50,721 nucleotides of DNA from an uncultured Parasutterella sp. (GTDB taxonomy: Bacteria; Pseudomonadota; Gammaproteobacteria; Burkholderiales; Burkholderiaceae_F). Positions 1 through 9,178 of this stretch are shown here, piece after piece. The stretch spans positions 1 through 50,721 of the forward strand of contig CAAFTZ010000006.1 in the NCBI GenBank assembly GCA_900766055.1, given 5' to 3'. Every line of letters begins with the position of its first letter. Within the stretch, counting starts at the first letter, position 1. The position numbers were made by a program, and so were the translations under genes. The notes beneath the pieces are model-generated. The model had not been told where the DNA came from, did not search any database, and saw only the letters and a program-made list of their open reading frames with translations.

Positions 1-26
1 TTAAAAAAGATTCTCCGTTAAATTCT

Positions 27-56
27 CTAAAAGAAGAGGGACTGGCAAAACCCTCT
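27..56 (-). terminator. Probable terminator of the gatCAB operon
   Basis: On the minus strand, downstream of the gatB stop, a perfect 6-bp inverted repeat (35-40 with 51-56, 10-base loop) is followed by a pyrimidine-rich run with several T residues. This is the shape of a modest intrinsic terminator. A second small hairpin (83-90 with 95-102) abuts the gatB stop codon but lacks a T tract. Bases 1-102 hold nothing else that I can recognise. Confidence 0.45.
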
Positions 57-102
57 GAAATCCAGTGAATTTTGCAACAGCCCCTTTTTCAAGAGAAAAA
101 GG

Positions 103-1551
103 TTACTGAGCCAATTTCGCTCTCAGGATTCCATTGACCTGAGCGGGATTGGCTTTTCCTTTGGTGGCTCTCATTGTTTGACCGACCAAAGCATTAAAGG
201 CTTTTTCCTTGCCGGATTTGAATTCGGCAACCATCTTCGGATTAGCAGCCAGAACCGCATCAATAGCGGCCTCAATGGCGCCGGTGTCAGAGATCTGCTT
301 CAAGCCGAGCGTTTCGATAAGGGCGTCGACATTGTCGCCTTTCTTTTCCCAAATCGCCGAGAAGACCGTACGAGCGCCCTTCTGGTTGAGAGTGCCGTCA
401 CTCATTCGGTTGAGGATTTGGCCGACTTGTTCGGCAGATACCGGGCTTTCTTCAATGGTGAGCTCGGCCGCGTTCAGCTTGGCCAAGACTTCACCGCGAA
501 TCCAGTTGGCAACGGACTTCTTATCCTTCACATTCGCAGCAGCCGTTTCGAAATAGACGGTGAGCGGGCGATGTGACGTAAGCTGGATCGCATCGGCTTC
601 GTTGATACCGTATTCCTGGATCAAACGGTTCAGAGCGGCACCGGGAAGTTCCGGCATTGTGGCTCTAACTTCGTCAATCCATTCGTCCGAGATTTCCAGC
701 AGCTGCAGATCGGGATCCGGGAAATAGCGATAATCCATGGAATCTTCCTTGGTTCTCATTTCTCGCGTCTCGTCGTTGTCCGGGTCGTAGAGACGAGTGG
801 CTTGAACGACTTTTCCGCCTTCGGAGATCAGTTCGATCTGACGGCGAACTTCGTAGTCAATCGCGGCCTGCAGGAATTTAAAACTGTTGAGGTTTTTAAT
901 TTCGCAGCGTGTACCGAATTCTTTCTGTCCTTTTGGACGTACGGACACATTGGCGTCGCATCTGAAGTTGCCTTTCTGCATGTCGCCGTCGCTGACGCCG
1001 ATCCAAGTCACCAACTCATGCAAAGCGCGGGCGTAGGCCACGGCTTCAGCCGAGCTGCGCATTTCCGGTTCACTCACAATTTCGAGAAGCGGGGTGCCGG
1101 CACGGTTCAAGTCGATACCTGTCTTTCCGTGGACAATGCCATGGACGCTCTTACCCGCGTCTTCTTCAAGGTGCGCGCGTGTCAGGTGAACGGTTTTTGC
1201 GTATGTTGTTCCGTCGGGATTTTCTACCTGAATCGTCAATTCGCCGCCGATGACGACGGGATGCTCGAACTGGCTGATCTGATAGGCCTTCGGCAGGTCC
1301 GGATAGAAATAGTGTTTGCGGTCAAAAACCGAACGGTTGGCGACTTTGGCATTGATGGCCAGGCCGAAGCGGATCGCTTTTTCGACGGCTTCACGGTTGA
1401 GCACCGGAAGGCAGCCCGGGAGAGCAAGATCGATCGGACAAGCATGAGTGTTCGGCTCTGCGCCGAAGGCGGTAGACGCTCCGGAAAAGATTTTAGATTT
1501 AGTGGACAGCTGGACGTGTGTTTCCAGTCCGATAACAACTTCCCATTCCAT
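103..1551 (-). CDS. gatB: Asp-tRNA(Asn)/Glu-tRNA(Gln) amidotransferase subunit B
   Basis: GatB (482 aa) is the kinase-like and tRNA-binding subunit of the GatCAB amidotransferase. It activates the misacylated Glu-tRNA(Gln) or Asp-tRNA(Asn) with ATP, after which GatA-derived ammonia converts it to the correctly charged form. The N-terminus (MEWEVVIGLETHVQL) and the length are typical of the family. The first two-thirds is the GatB/E cradle domain, and the C-terminal part (about 340-480) is the helical and YqeY-like tail. An AAAGGA ribosome-binding site precedes the ATG at 1551. It is the last gene of gatC-gatA-gatB, only 14 bases after gatA. Identification is secure. Confidence 0.97.
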   Translation of the reverse strand: MEWEVVIGLETHVQLSTKSKIFSGASTAFGAEPNTHACPIDLALPGCLPVLNREAVEKAIRFGLAINAKVANRSVFDRKHYFYPDLPKAYQISQFEHPVVIGGELTIQVENPDGTTYAKTVHLTRAHLEEDAGKSVHGIVHGKTGIDLNRAGTPLLEIVSEPEMRSSAEAVAYARALHELVTWIGVSDGDMQKGNFRCDANVSVRPKGQKEFGTRCEIKNLNSFKFLQAAIDYEVRRQIELISEGGKVVQATRLYDPDNDETREMRTKEDSMDYRYFPDPDLQLLEISDEWIDEVRATMPELPGAALNRLIQEYGINEADAIQLTSHRPLTVYFETAAANVKDKKSVANWIRGEVLAKLNAAELTIEESPVSAEQVGQILNRMSDGTLNQKGARTVFSAIWEKKGDNVDALIETLGLKQISDTGAIEAAIDAVLAANPKMVAEFKSGKEKAFNALVGQTMRATKGKANPAQVNGILRAKLAQ

Positions 1552-1565
1552 TTTGTAATCCTTTC

Positions 1566-3023
1566 TTAATATCCGGCAGGGACAGCCTTATGCCAATCGG
1601 TAACGTTCTGATAGGCATGGGCAGTGCGGAGCAGACGAGCTTCTTTGCATTTCGGAGCAATCAGCTGGAGACCGAACGGGAGGTTATCCGGGCTCATGCC
1701 GCAGGGAACGCTCATGCTCGGAAGACCGGCCAGCGAACCGGGGACGGTGTAAAGGTCGCTCAGGTAAAGAGAAAGCGGATCGCTCTTGTCGTCGAAGCGG
1801 AAGGCCGCATCGGTGGATACCGGTGCGGCGATCACGTCGCAGTTTTCTGCGAAGAGATGATCGAATTCTTCGGCAATCAAACGGCGAACCTGCTGAGCCT
1901 TAATGTAATAAGCGTCGTAGTAGCCGTGAGAAAGAACGTAAGTACCGATGAGAATTCGGCGCTTAGGTTCGGGGCCGAAACCTTCGTCGCGGCTCTTCTT
2001 GATCATGTCGAGCAGGTCAGTGTAGTTTTGGGCACGGTGACCGTAGCGAACGCCGTCGAAGCGTCCGAGGTTGGAGCTCGCTTCTGCCGGAGCAATGATG
2101 TAATAGACCGGGACGCCTAAGTCGGCTTTTTCCAGCTTGATGTCGACGAGAACGGCACCTAGGTCTTCATAGACTTTCAATGCAGCGTAAACAGAGTCTC
2201 TCAGTGCAGGAGCGGCCTTATCGATCCAGGCACGCGGGACACCGATGCGCAGACCTTTGACGCCGTCGTGCAGGCCGATCGTCAGGTCTTCGGGCGGCAG
2301 TTCAATACTGGTGGAGTCGCGTTTGTCAAAACCGATCATCTGAGAAAGAACCAGGGCACAGTCTTCCGCAGTTTGTGCGATGACGCCGGCGGTATCCAAG
2401 CTGGAGGCAAACGCAATCATGCCCCAGCGGCTGGGACGGCCGTATGTGGGTTTAATACCGGTGACGCCGCAGAAAGCTGCCGGCTGACGGATCGAGCCGC
2501 CGGTGTCGGTTGCGGTTGCAGCTGGAGTCAGGCGCGCGGCAACACAGGAAGCTGAGCCGCCGGAGGAGCCGCCGGGAACGACATGTTCATTCCAGGGGTT
2601 GAATGTTTTTCCGTAGGCGCTGTTGGCCGTGGTCGAACCCATCGCAAATTCGTCGCAGTTCGTCTTGCCTAAACAGACGAGTCCGGCTTCCTGAATACGT
2701 TCTACGACAGTGGCGTCAAAGGGGCTCATGTAGTTTTCGAGCATTTTGCTCGCAGCGGTGCTCGCCCAATTGCGCGTGACAAAGATATCTTTGTGTGCAA
2801 TGGGAACGCCGGTTAAAGGGGAAGCCGTGCCTTCGGCGATTTTACGGTCGGCGGCTTCGGCTTCCTTGAGTGTGACTTCCGGACGGACATCCAGGAATGC
2901 ATTTAATGATTTTTTGTCCTCGATTTTGTCGAGATAAGCTTGAGCGATTTCTTTTGCAGAGACTTCTTTTTTAGAAAGAAGAGCGCTCAACTCTGCCACG
3001 GAGGCATGTGTAAGTTCTTTCAT
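1566..3023 (-). CDS. gatA: Asp-tRNA(Asn)/Glu-tRNA(Gln) amidotransferase subunit A
   Basis: GatA (485 aa) is the amidase subunit: it hydrolyses glutamine and channels ammonia to GatB. The amidase-signature triad is visible as Lys78 (in AHKD), cis-Ser153 (in GGSSGGS) and nucleophile Ser177 (in DTGGSIRQ). I start it at the ATG at 3023 (MKELTHASV); an in-frame TTG nine bases upstream at 3032 would overlap gatC. With the ATG start the gatC stop and the gatA start are one base apart, so translation is probably coupled. The family length is about 485, which fits. The presence of GatCAB implies that at least one of Gln-tRNA or Asn-tRNA is made by the indirect route. Confidence 0.97.
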   Translation of the reverse strand: MKELTHASVAELSALLSKKEVSAKEIAQAYLDKIEDKKSLNAFLDVRPEVTLKEAEAADRKIAEGTASPLTGVPIAHKDIFVTRNWASTAASKMLENYMSPFDATVVERIQEAGLVCLGKTNCDEFAMGSTTANSAYGKTFNPWNEHVVPGGSSGGSASCVAARLTPAATATDTGGSIRQPAAFCGVTGIKPTYGRPSRWGMIAFASSLDTAGVIAQTAEDCALVLSQMIGFDKRDSTSIELPPEDLTIGLHDGVKGLRIGVPRAWIDKAAPALRDSVYAALKVYEDLGAVLVDIKLEKADLGVPVYYIIAPAEASSNLGRFDGVRYGHRAQNYTDLLDMIKKSRDEGFGPEPKRRILIGTYVLSHGYYDAYYIKAQQVRRLIAEEFDHLFAENCDVIAAPVSTDAAFRFDDKSDPLSLYLSDLYTVPGSLAGLPSMSVPCGMSPDNLPFGLQLIAPKCKEARLLRTAHAYQNVTDWHKAVPAGY

Positions 3024-3024
3024 G

Positions 3025-3312
3025 TTATTCAATAACTTTCGGTACTAAGAATAAACCGTCCATTTCGTCGGGGGCGTTCTGCATATTTTCCTCGCGGCGA
3101 TTATGTTCGGTGACATCATCGGGGCGAAGTCTCTGAACACCACCGAAAGGGTGAGGCATAGGAGCGACACCGGTTGTGTCGACAGACTGGATCTGCTCGA
3201 CCATGGAAAGAATGTCATTAAGCTCTCCCATGAGCTTCTTAGCACTCTCTTCGGACAAATCGATACGTGCGAGATCAGAGATGCGTCGCACGTCATTGAT
3301 AGTAAGTGACAT
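3025..3312 (-). CDS. gatC: Asp-tRNA(Asn)/Glu-tRNA(Gln) amidotransferase subunit C
   Basis: GatC (95 aa) is the small belt subunit that wraps around GatA and stabilises its contact with GatB. The N-terminal helix pair (MSLTINDVRRISDLARIDL) and the C-terminal proline-rich segment with the R-x-D-x-V motif (LRPDDV) are characteristic. An AGGA site lies just upstream of the ATG at 3312. It is the first gene of the gat operon, divergent from mreB across a 178-base gap (3313-3490). That gap must hold promoters for both operons, and a 6-bp inverted repeat (3346-3351 with 3361-3366) lies in the gatC leader. Confidence 0.95.
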   Translation of the reverse strand: MSLTINDVRRISDLARIDLSEESAKKLMGELNDILSMVEQIQSVDTTGVAPMPHPFGGVQRLRPDDVTEHNRREENMQNAPDEMDGLFLVPKVIE

Positions 3313-3490
3313 GGATTTCCTGCAAAAGTGGATGACCCGAAAAGTCTTGTTTCTGCAAGTAACAAGAAACTCTTTCCCGGACTCTAAAATACCTTTTTTA
3401 GTCTATCATTTACGTTTGCCTTACGTGTTGCTAAAAGCAGTAAAGGCAGTTACGAAATATGTGCCAAAGAGAGGCGGCAAGGGGAATTTG

Positions 3491-4537
3491 ATGTTCGGCA
3501 GTATTAGAAATTATTTTTCTAACGATTTAGCAATTGACTTGGGTACGGCGAATACTCTCATTTATTGCCGTGGCAAGGGAATGGTTCTTAACGAACCGAG
3601 CGTCGTCGCAGTGCGCACCGACAAAAGTAATTCGGGCAAGCTCGACGTTCGCGCAGTGGGTCAGGAAGCTAAAAACATGCTCGGACGCGTTCCCGGAAAT
3701 ATTGATGCCATCCGCCCGATGAAGGACGGTGTGATTGCTAATTTCACCGTTACCGAGCAGATGCTCAAAAGTTTCATCAAGAAAGTGCATACCCCGAGCA
3801 TTTTCACTCCGCGCCCCCGCATCGTTATTTGTGTTCCCTACGGTTCGACTCAGGTTGAGCGCCGCGCCATTAAAGAAAGTGCGGAAGCCGCCGGCGCTAA
3901 ACAGGTTTATTTAATCGAAGAGCCGATGGCTGCCGCGCTTGGAGCCGGCCTTCCCGTTAGTGAAGCCGCAGGTTCTATGGTTATTGACATCGGCGGCGGT
4001 ACCACGGAAGTCGGCGTGATCTCTTTGGGCGGCATCGTTTACGCCTGCAGCGTTCGCGTGGGCGGCGACAAATTCGACCAAGCCATCATTGACTATATTC
4101 GCCGCAACTATGGCATGCAGATCGGTGAACCCACGGCTGAAAGAATCAAAAAAGAAATCGGTTCGGCTTTCGTTTCCAGCGAAGTCAGAGAATTTGAGGT
4201 CAAGGGTCGCAACTTGGCCGAAGGTGTGCCTCGTTCCTTTACGATTTCGAGCAACGAAGTGCTCGAAGCCTTAACCGAGCCCCTGAATCAGGTGGTCGGT
4301 GCCGTTAAAAAAGCGCTCGAACAGACACCTCCGGAACTCGGTGCCGATATTGCCGTCCGCGGCCTCATGCTGACTGGCGGCGGAGCTCTGCTGAAGGACT
4401 TAGATCGCCTCCTGATGGAAGAAACAGGACTGCCGGTCGTTGTTGCCGACGATCCTCTGAGCTGTGTTGTCCGCGGCTGCGGCATTGCACTTGAAGGCAT
4501 CGGTAAGATCGAAGATTCTATTTTCTGCTTCGGTTAA
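3491..4537 (+). CDS. mreB: Rod-shape-determining actin homologue MreB
   Basis: MreB (348 aa) is the bacterial actin that forms membrane-bound filaments and positions the elongation machinery. The start at 3491 (MFGSIRNYFSNDLAIDLGTAN) gives the normal family length. The frame stays open upstream to 3176, but that part is antisense to gatC and does not resemble MreB. The actin-fold phosphate loops are visible: phosphate 1 in LAIDLGTANT, phosphate 2 in VIDIGGGTTEVGV, and the adenosine loop in LTGGGALL near the C-terminus. The amphipathic N-terminus fits direct membrane binding. It is the first gene of mreBCD-mrdA-rodA-rlpA, and the spacing suggests a single transcript. Confidence 0.97.
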   Translation: MFGSIRNYFSNDLAIDLGTANTLIYCRGKGMVLNEPSVVAVRTDKSNSGKLDVRAVGQEAKNMLGRVPGNIDAIRPMKDGVIANFTVTEQMLKSFIKKVHTPSIFTPRPRIVICVPYGSTQVERRAIKESAEAAGAKQVYLIEEPMAAALGAGLPVSEAAGSMVIDIGGGTTEVGVISLGGIVYACSVRVGGDKFDQAIIDYIRRNYGMQIGEPTAERIKKEIGSAFVSSEVREFEVKGRNLAEGVPRSFTISSNEVLEALTEPLNQVVGAVKKALEQTPPELGADIAVRGLMLTGGGALLKDLDRLLMEETGLPVVVADDPLSCVVRGCGIALEGIGKIEDSIFCFG

Positions 4538-4555
4538 TCTGACCGATCAAAAGGT

Positions 4556-5467
4556 ATGGTCGGGCCGTCAAAACACCTGAAATTTAATGCGCCCCGCGCT
4601 TCTTCGTTCACGAGCTTCGGTTTTTTTGTCGCGATCTCGGTGTTGATGATGGTTGTCGACCATCAAATGCAGGTGATGGAGCCTGTGCGCTCAGGTTTTG
4701 CCTGGGTCTCGGACTGGATTCATAACGGAGTTTCTTCTCCGGTGCGCGGTGTCGATTTCGCAGACAGCTACCTGCGTTCTAAGTCTTCCCTCATCGCACA
4801 AAACGAAGAGCTAAAAAAGCGTCTCGCAGAAAGCGAGATGCAGCGCTACCGTATGAGCACCTTAAGTGAGGAGAACCGTGTCCTCAAAGAGATGCTTCAG
4901 CAAAAAACGCTGTACACGGCTAAAACAGGAATGTTTGAAGTCCGCCGCGCACTTTCGGACGGTTTTACACAGCGCTATCAAATTGACGGCGGATCCAACG
5001 ACGGTCTTGAGGTCGGTATGCCCGTCGTAACAGAAGCCGGCCTGGCCGGTCAGCTTATTCACGTGGCTCCGAACTCCAGTCAGGTTCAGTTGATTCAGGA
5101 TAAAAATCAAGAAGTTCCGGTTCTCTTTACGACTTCGCATGTTCGCGGAATTGTCCGCGGCAGCGGTGACGGCTCGACGCTGCAGAGCCGTGATCTTCCT
5201 TTTTCCGACAAGATTAAGGTCGGAGAAAAAGTCGTTACTTCCGGCCTCGACGGAATCTATCCGAAGGGGATTCCGGTCGGCGTGGTGACCAAAGTTGAGC
5301 CGGGTGACTCCGGCAGCTACATTAATGTGACCGTAGCTTCTCCCAAATCCATTGGGACGAGCGAGTATGTTCTCGTCCTTTACGTAGACACGAAGGTAGA
5401 GTTGCCTGATTTAGATGAGGAAGAAGACGCCGGCGATGGCCAAGTCAGAAGGAAGCCTAGAAGATGA
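4556..5467 (+). CDS. mreC: Rod-shape-determining protein MreC
   Basis: MreC (303 aa) is a bitopic inner-membrane protein of the Rod complex that activates PBP2. A short cytoplasmic tail is followed by one membrane helix at roughly residues 16-36, then a coiled coil (about 75-115, rich in E, K, L and R) and two beta-barrel domains in the periplasm. The C-terminus ends in an acidic stretch and then basic residues. An AAAAGGT ribosome-binding site lies directly upstream of ATG 4556, close to the start. Its stop codon overlaps the mreD start in an ATGA, so the two are probably translationally coupled. Confidence 0.95.
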   Translation: MVGPSKHLKFNAPRASSFTSFGFFVAISVLMMVVDHQMQVMEPVRSGFAWVSDWIHNGVSSPVRGVDFADSYLRSKSSLIAQNEELKKRLAESEMQRYRMSTLSEENRVLKEMLQQKTLYTAKTGMFEVRRALSDGFTQRYQIDGGSNDGLEVGMPVVTEAGLAGQLIHVAPNSSQVQLIQDKNQEVPVLFTTSHVRGIVRGSGDGSTLQSRDLPFSDKIKVGEKVVTSGLDGIYPKGIPVGVVTKVEPGDSGSYINVTVASPKSIGTSEYVLVLYVDTKVELPDLDEEEDAGDGQVRRKPRR

Positions 5468-5994
5468 GCGAATTCTCCAAGGGCTTTAAGAGCCGTCGTC
5501 CCGACAAGTCTTTTTACGACCCCGCTTTTGCGTCAGGCTGGTGGGTACACGGCACCTTGATTCTGTCTTGGTGTCTTGATCTTCTTCCCTTATCGCGCCT
5601 GCCGTATTTCCCGAGCTTTTTGATTTTGACCTTGGTCTTCTGGACGATCCATCAGCCGCAGCGAATCTATTATTGGCTGGCATTTGCTTTCGGGCTATTG
5701 ACAGACGCAGATACGGGAGCGGTGTTCGGACAGCACGCACTGACTTACTGTATGGTGGTTTTCTTTACGGAATTGATGAGTGTGCGCCTCAGCTGGTTAA
5801 GCCGCATTGCGCAGTCTATCTCCTTGATTCCTATTTTCTACATTCCTGCGATTCTTCTGACGATTGAAGCGTTCTGTTTCGGAAACGGTTTCGGGCCATG
5901 GTCTATTTTTGCCCAAGGTTTGCTGAGTGTCGTGATTTGGCCGGCTTGGTGCTGGCTCCTCGCGCGCCGATGGGTTCCTAATTACAGGGCTTAA
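5464..5994 (+). CDS. mreD: Rod-shape-determining membrane protein MreD
   Basis: MreD (176 aa) is a polytopic inner-membrane partner of MreC in the Rod system. The sequence is strongly hydrophobic, with about five membrane segments and a basic N-terminal tail (KGFKSRRPDKSF). Length and position between mreC and mrdA match the family; sequence identity alone would be weaker evidence because MreD diverges quickly. It overlaps mreC by four bases (ATGA), and mrdA starts eight bases after its stop. Confidence 0.92.
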   Translation: MSEFSKGFKSRRPDKSFYDPAFASGWWVHGTLILSWCLDLLPLSRLPYFPSFLILTLVFWTIHQPQRIYYWLAFAFGLLTDADTGAVFGQHALTYCMVVFFTELMSVRLSWLSRIAQSISLIPIFYIPAILLTIEAFCFGNGFGPWSIFAQGLLSVVIWPAWCWLLARRWVPNYRA

Positions 5995-6002
5995 TCCTCA
6001 TC

Positions 6003-7991
6003 ATGGAACGACGCAACCTCGAACTGGAGCAAAAATTTAGAAAGCAGTTCACGCGCAGATGCTGGTTTTTTCTGCTCGTGACGATCCTGCTTTATTTAAT
6101 TCTCGCCAGCCGCTTTGCCTACCTGCAGATTTTCCAGTACGACGAGCTCGTGACCAAGGCCGAAGCAAACCGCAAAACGGAGACGGCTCATCCGCCTCGC
6201 CGCGGCATCATCATGGATAAAAACGGGGAAGTTTTGGCCACCAATGATCCGATCTACACATTGGAAATCACACCGGCCAAGACGCCCAACTTTAATCAGA
6301 CGATCAAAGAGCTTCAGAAGGTCATCTCTATTTCGAAGGGAGATATCCGCAGATTTAACCGCCTTAAGGATGAACTGCCGCGTCTGAGTCCGGTGCCGGT
6401 TAAGACGAATCTGACCGATGAAGAAGTCGCGCGGTTTACTGCTCAGGCCTGGCGTTTCCCGGGTGTTGAGGTAAGGTCGCGTATGCATCGTTCTTATCCG
6501 GCAGGAAAGGACGCAGCGCACGTTGTCGGATACATCGGCCGAATTTCTCAGAGGGACCAGACAAGACTCGAAGAAAGCGGTCGAGGAAACGACTACACGG
6601 GAACGTTAAACATCGGTAAGACGGGAATTGAACTTTCATACGAAGACGTTCTGCACGGCAAGCCCGGTTTTGAACAAATCGAAGTACGGGCTTCGGGCCG
6701 CCCGATCCGTTCTCTTTCGATGACGCAGCCTCAAAGCGGAAATAACCTTGTATTGACGCTGGATATGGGCCTGCAGCGCGAAATTATGAAAGAGCTCGGC
6801 GATCGGCGCGGTACCGTTATTGCCATCGAGCCGGCGACGGGTGACGTCCTCGCGTTCGTTTCTAATCCGAGCTTTGATCCGAATCTTTTTGTTGACGGCA
6901 TTGACCAAGAAACCTGGGACAGTCTCAATCAGGACGAAGACAAGCCGCTCATGAACCGCGCGCTCCGAGGAACGTATCCGATCGGGTCGACGTTTAAGCC
7001 CTTCATGGCGTTAGCCGCGCTGGAAATGAAAGTGCGTGATCCCAAACGCGTGATCAACGACAACGGTCATTTTCAGCTGGGCAACCATGTGTTCCGAGAT
7101 TCCACCCGCGGCCGCGGTTACGGTCCGGTCGACATGCATCGTTCGATCGTCGTTTCCTCCGACGTGTATTACTACTCGCTGGCTCAGGAGATGGGCATCG
7201 ACCGTATCCATGATTTCATGAAGCCGTTCGGATTCGGACAGATCACGGGGATCGACCTCGTCGGAGAAGCTCGAGGTATTCTTCCGTCGCGGGAATGGAA
7301 GCAAAGACGCTTTAAACAGCGCTGGGCGCAAGGCGATACGATTTCCATCGGCATCGGCCAAGGCTACAACGCCTTTACCATTCTTCAGCTTGCACACGCT
7401 GTGGCGACATTGGCCAATGACGGTATCGTGATGAAGCCCCATTTGGTCAAGAAGATTATCAATTCAAAGACCGGCGAAGAAGAGATTGTGGCGAAGAATC
7501 CGGTTGATGTGATTCCGCTGAAGAAAGAGAATGTCAACTTTATTAAGCGCGCCATGCAGGACGTGACCCAAAAAGGAACCGGCAGAGCGATTTTTGCGGG
7601 TGCTCCTTATACGGTCGGAGGCAAAACGGGTACGGCACAGGTGCTCGGCATCAAGCAGGGCGAAACCTACAACAAGAACAAAATTAAGGAGCGTCACCGC
7701 GACCACTCCTTATTTATTGCTTTTGCACCGGTCGATAAGCCCAAGATTGCGCTGGCGATCATGGTTGAAAACGGTGGTTTCGGTGCCGCAGCAGCGGCAC
7801 CGTTGGCGCGGAAAATTCTGGATTACTACTTGATTGAACAGAATAAGGATCAGGACAGCGCGGAAGAGGCCGGAAAGGGGAAAAGTCAACAGACTAAAGC
7901 TCGCAGCACGGCAGCAGTGAAAAAAGCGGTAAAGCCGGAGGAAAAAGCTCAGATGGCAGCCACGGGTACGGCTAAAGGGAAAAAAGAATGA
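6003..7991 (+). CDS. mrdA: Penicillin-binding protein 2 (peptidoglycan transpeptidase)
   Basis: PBP2 (662 aa) is the class B transpeptidase of cell elongation; it cross-links peptidoglycan made by RodA. There is an N-terminal membrane anchor (about residues 20-42), a pedestal domain beginning with PPRRGIIMDKNGEVLA, and a C-terminal transpeptidase domain. The catalytic motifs are S329-T-F-K332, S385-S-D387 and K541-T-G543. The last 45 residues or so are rich in Lys, Ala and Gln and look disordered. It follows mreD by eight bases, and its stop overlaps the rodA start in an ATGA. The gene is also known as pbpA. Confidence 0.97.
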   Translation: MERRNLELEQKFRKQFTRRCWFFLLVTILLYLILASRFAYLQIFQYDELVTKAEANRKTETAHPPRRGIIMDKNGEVLATNDPIYTLEITPAKTPNFNQTIKELQKVISISKGDIRRFNRLKDELPRLSPVPVKTNLTDEEVARFTAQAWRFPGVEVRSRMHRSYPAGKDAAHVVGYIGRISQRDQTRLEESGRGNDYTGTLNIGKTGIELSYEDVLHGKPGFEQIEVRASGRPIRSLSMTQPQSGNNLVLTLDMGLQREIMKELGDRRGTVIAIEPATGDVLAFVSNPSFDPNLFVDGIDQETWDSLNQDEDKPLMNRALRGTYPIGSTFKPFMALAALEMKVRDPKRVINDNGHFQLGNHVFRDSTRGRGYGPVDMHRSIVVSSDVYYYSLAQEMGIDRIHDFMKPFGFGQITGIDLVGEARGILPSREWKQRRFKQRWAQGDTISIGIGQGYNAFTILQLAHAVATLANDGIVMKPHLVKKIINSKTGEEEIVAKNPVDVIPLKKENVNFIKRAMQDVTQKGTGRAIFAGAPYTVGGKTGTAQVLGIKQGETYNKNKIKERHRDHSLFIAFAPVDKPKIALAIMVENGGFGAAAAAPLARKILDYYLIEQNKDQDSAEEAGKGKSQQTKARSTAAVKKAVKPEEKAQMAATGTAKGKKE

Positions 7992-9151
7992 ACGCACATA
8001 CACGTGAACCTTTCCACATCCGTATCCTGAAGGGATTGCTCGGGATCATCTGGTCGATTGACTGGCCTTTAATGGTGATCGTACTGATTCTGAGTGCCTG
8101 GGGTTTTGTTGCACTTTATTCGGCCGGTTACAGCTTCCCGTGGCGAATCGACGGTCAAATCCGCAACCTTGCTGCGGCAGGGGCGGCGATGATGCTTTTT
8201 GCGACGATGCCGCTCAAATGGACAAGAAATCTGGCCGCGCCGGCATATGTTGTCGGATTGGTGCTTTTAGTTGCCACGCTGCTTTTCGGTGTGAATACGA
8301 AGGGCGCGACCCGGTGGCTTGATATCGGTGTGATCCGAATCCAGCCTTCCGAAATCATGAAACTGGCGACTCCGCTGCTGATTGCCTGGTACTTCCAACT
8401 CCGACTGACAGCACAGGAGGGCGTGCTCAAATGGTGGGACTATTTGGTTGCTTTTGTGATGCTGGCGCTTCCGGTCGCTTTGATTTTGAAGCAGCCGGAT
8501 TTAGGAACCTCTATCCTCGTATTGGCTTCTGGATTCGCGGTGATTTTCTTTGCCGGATTAAGCTGGAAATTTCTGCTGCTGATGTTTTCTGGCGCCCTTG
8601 TTGCTTTGCCCATTGTTTGGAATTCGCTTTATGACTATCAGCGTCAGCGTGTGCTGACGCTTTTGGATCCGAGTTCGGATCCTCTCGGCGCGGGTTTCCA
8701 TACACTGCAGGCGATCATTGCCATCGGGTCCGGAGGAATGACCGGTAAAGGCTGGATGAACGGCACGCAGGCTCATTTGGATTTTATTCCCGAGCGGACC
8801 AGTGACTTCCTGTTTGCTGTTTTTTCCGAAGAATTCGGGTTTTTCGGAGACATCTGTCTCTTAGGCCTTTACACTCTTTTGATCATGAGAGCGCTGTACA
8901 TCGCGTCCGTGGCTAATACCGTCTTTGAACGCCTTTTGGCCTGTGCGATTGCAACGATCTTCCTTATTTATTCCTTTGTGAATATGGGAATGGTGAGCGG
9001 TATTCTCCCGGTCGTGGGCGTTCCGCTGCCATTTATGAGTTACGGCGGAACGGCATTGCTGATCCTCGGGATCTGCTGCGGACTGCTGATGAAAATCTCA
9101 GCACAGCGGCGCATCAAAGTTTCTTTGTACGGCGACGATTACCGTTCCTGA
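7988..9151 (+). CDS. rodA: Peptidoglycan glycosyltransferase RodA
   Basis: RodA (387 aa) is the SEDS-family polymerase that makes glycan strands from lipid II for side-wall growth, working with PBP2. About ten membrane helices are visible, with the family's conserved segments: an early W-x-x-D, GATRWLDIG with IQPSEIMKL, the KQPDLGTS segment, the loop TGKGWMNGTQAHLDFIPE, and GILPVVGVPLPFMSYGG near the end. The catalytic aspartate of the family lies in the large periplasmic loop. It is translationally coupled to mrdA, as expected for a partner pair. It is called mrdB in enteric nomenclature. Confidence 0.97.
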   Translation: MNAHTREPFHIRILKGLLGIIWSIDWPLMVIVLILSAWGFVALYSAGYSFPWRIDGQIRNLAAAGAAMMLFATMPLKWTRNLAAPAYVVGLVLLVATLLFGVNTKGATRWLDIGVIRIQPSEIMKLATPLLIAWYFQLRLTAQEGVLKWWDYLVAFVMLALPVALILKQPDLGTSILVLASGFAVIFFAGLSWKFLLLMFSGALVALPIVWNSLYDYQRQRVLTLLDPSSDPLGAGFHTLQAIIAIGSGGMTGKGWMNGTQAHLDFIPERTSDFLFAVFSEEFGFFGDICLLGLYTLLIMRALYIASVANTVFERLLACAIATIFLIYSFVNMGMVSGILPVVGVPLPFMSYGGTALLILGICCGLLMKISAQRRIKVSLYGDDYRS

Positions 9152-9178
9152 TTGAATAAAAACTACTGAAGAGCTCTT

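Noticed and set aside
802..1569. Long open frame on the plus strand opposite gatB
   Set aside because: It is fully antisense to the well-supported gatB gene and its translation has no recognisable motif; it is a shadow of codon bias.
3176..3490. 105-residue N-terminal extension of MreB
   Set aside because: The extension is antisense to gatC and unlike any MreB; the ATG at 3491 gives the exact family start and length.
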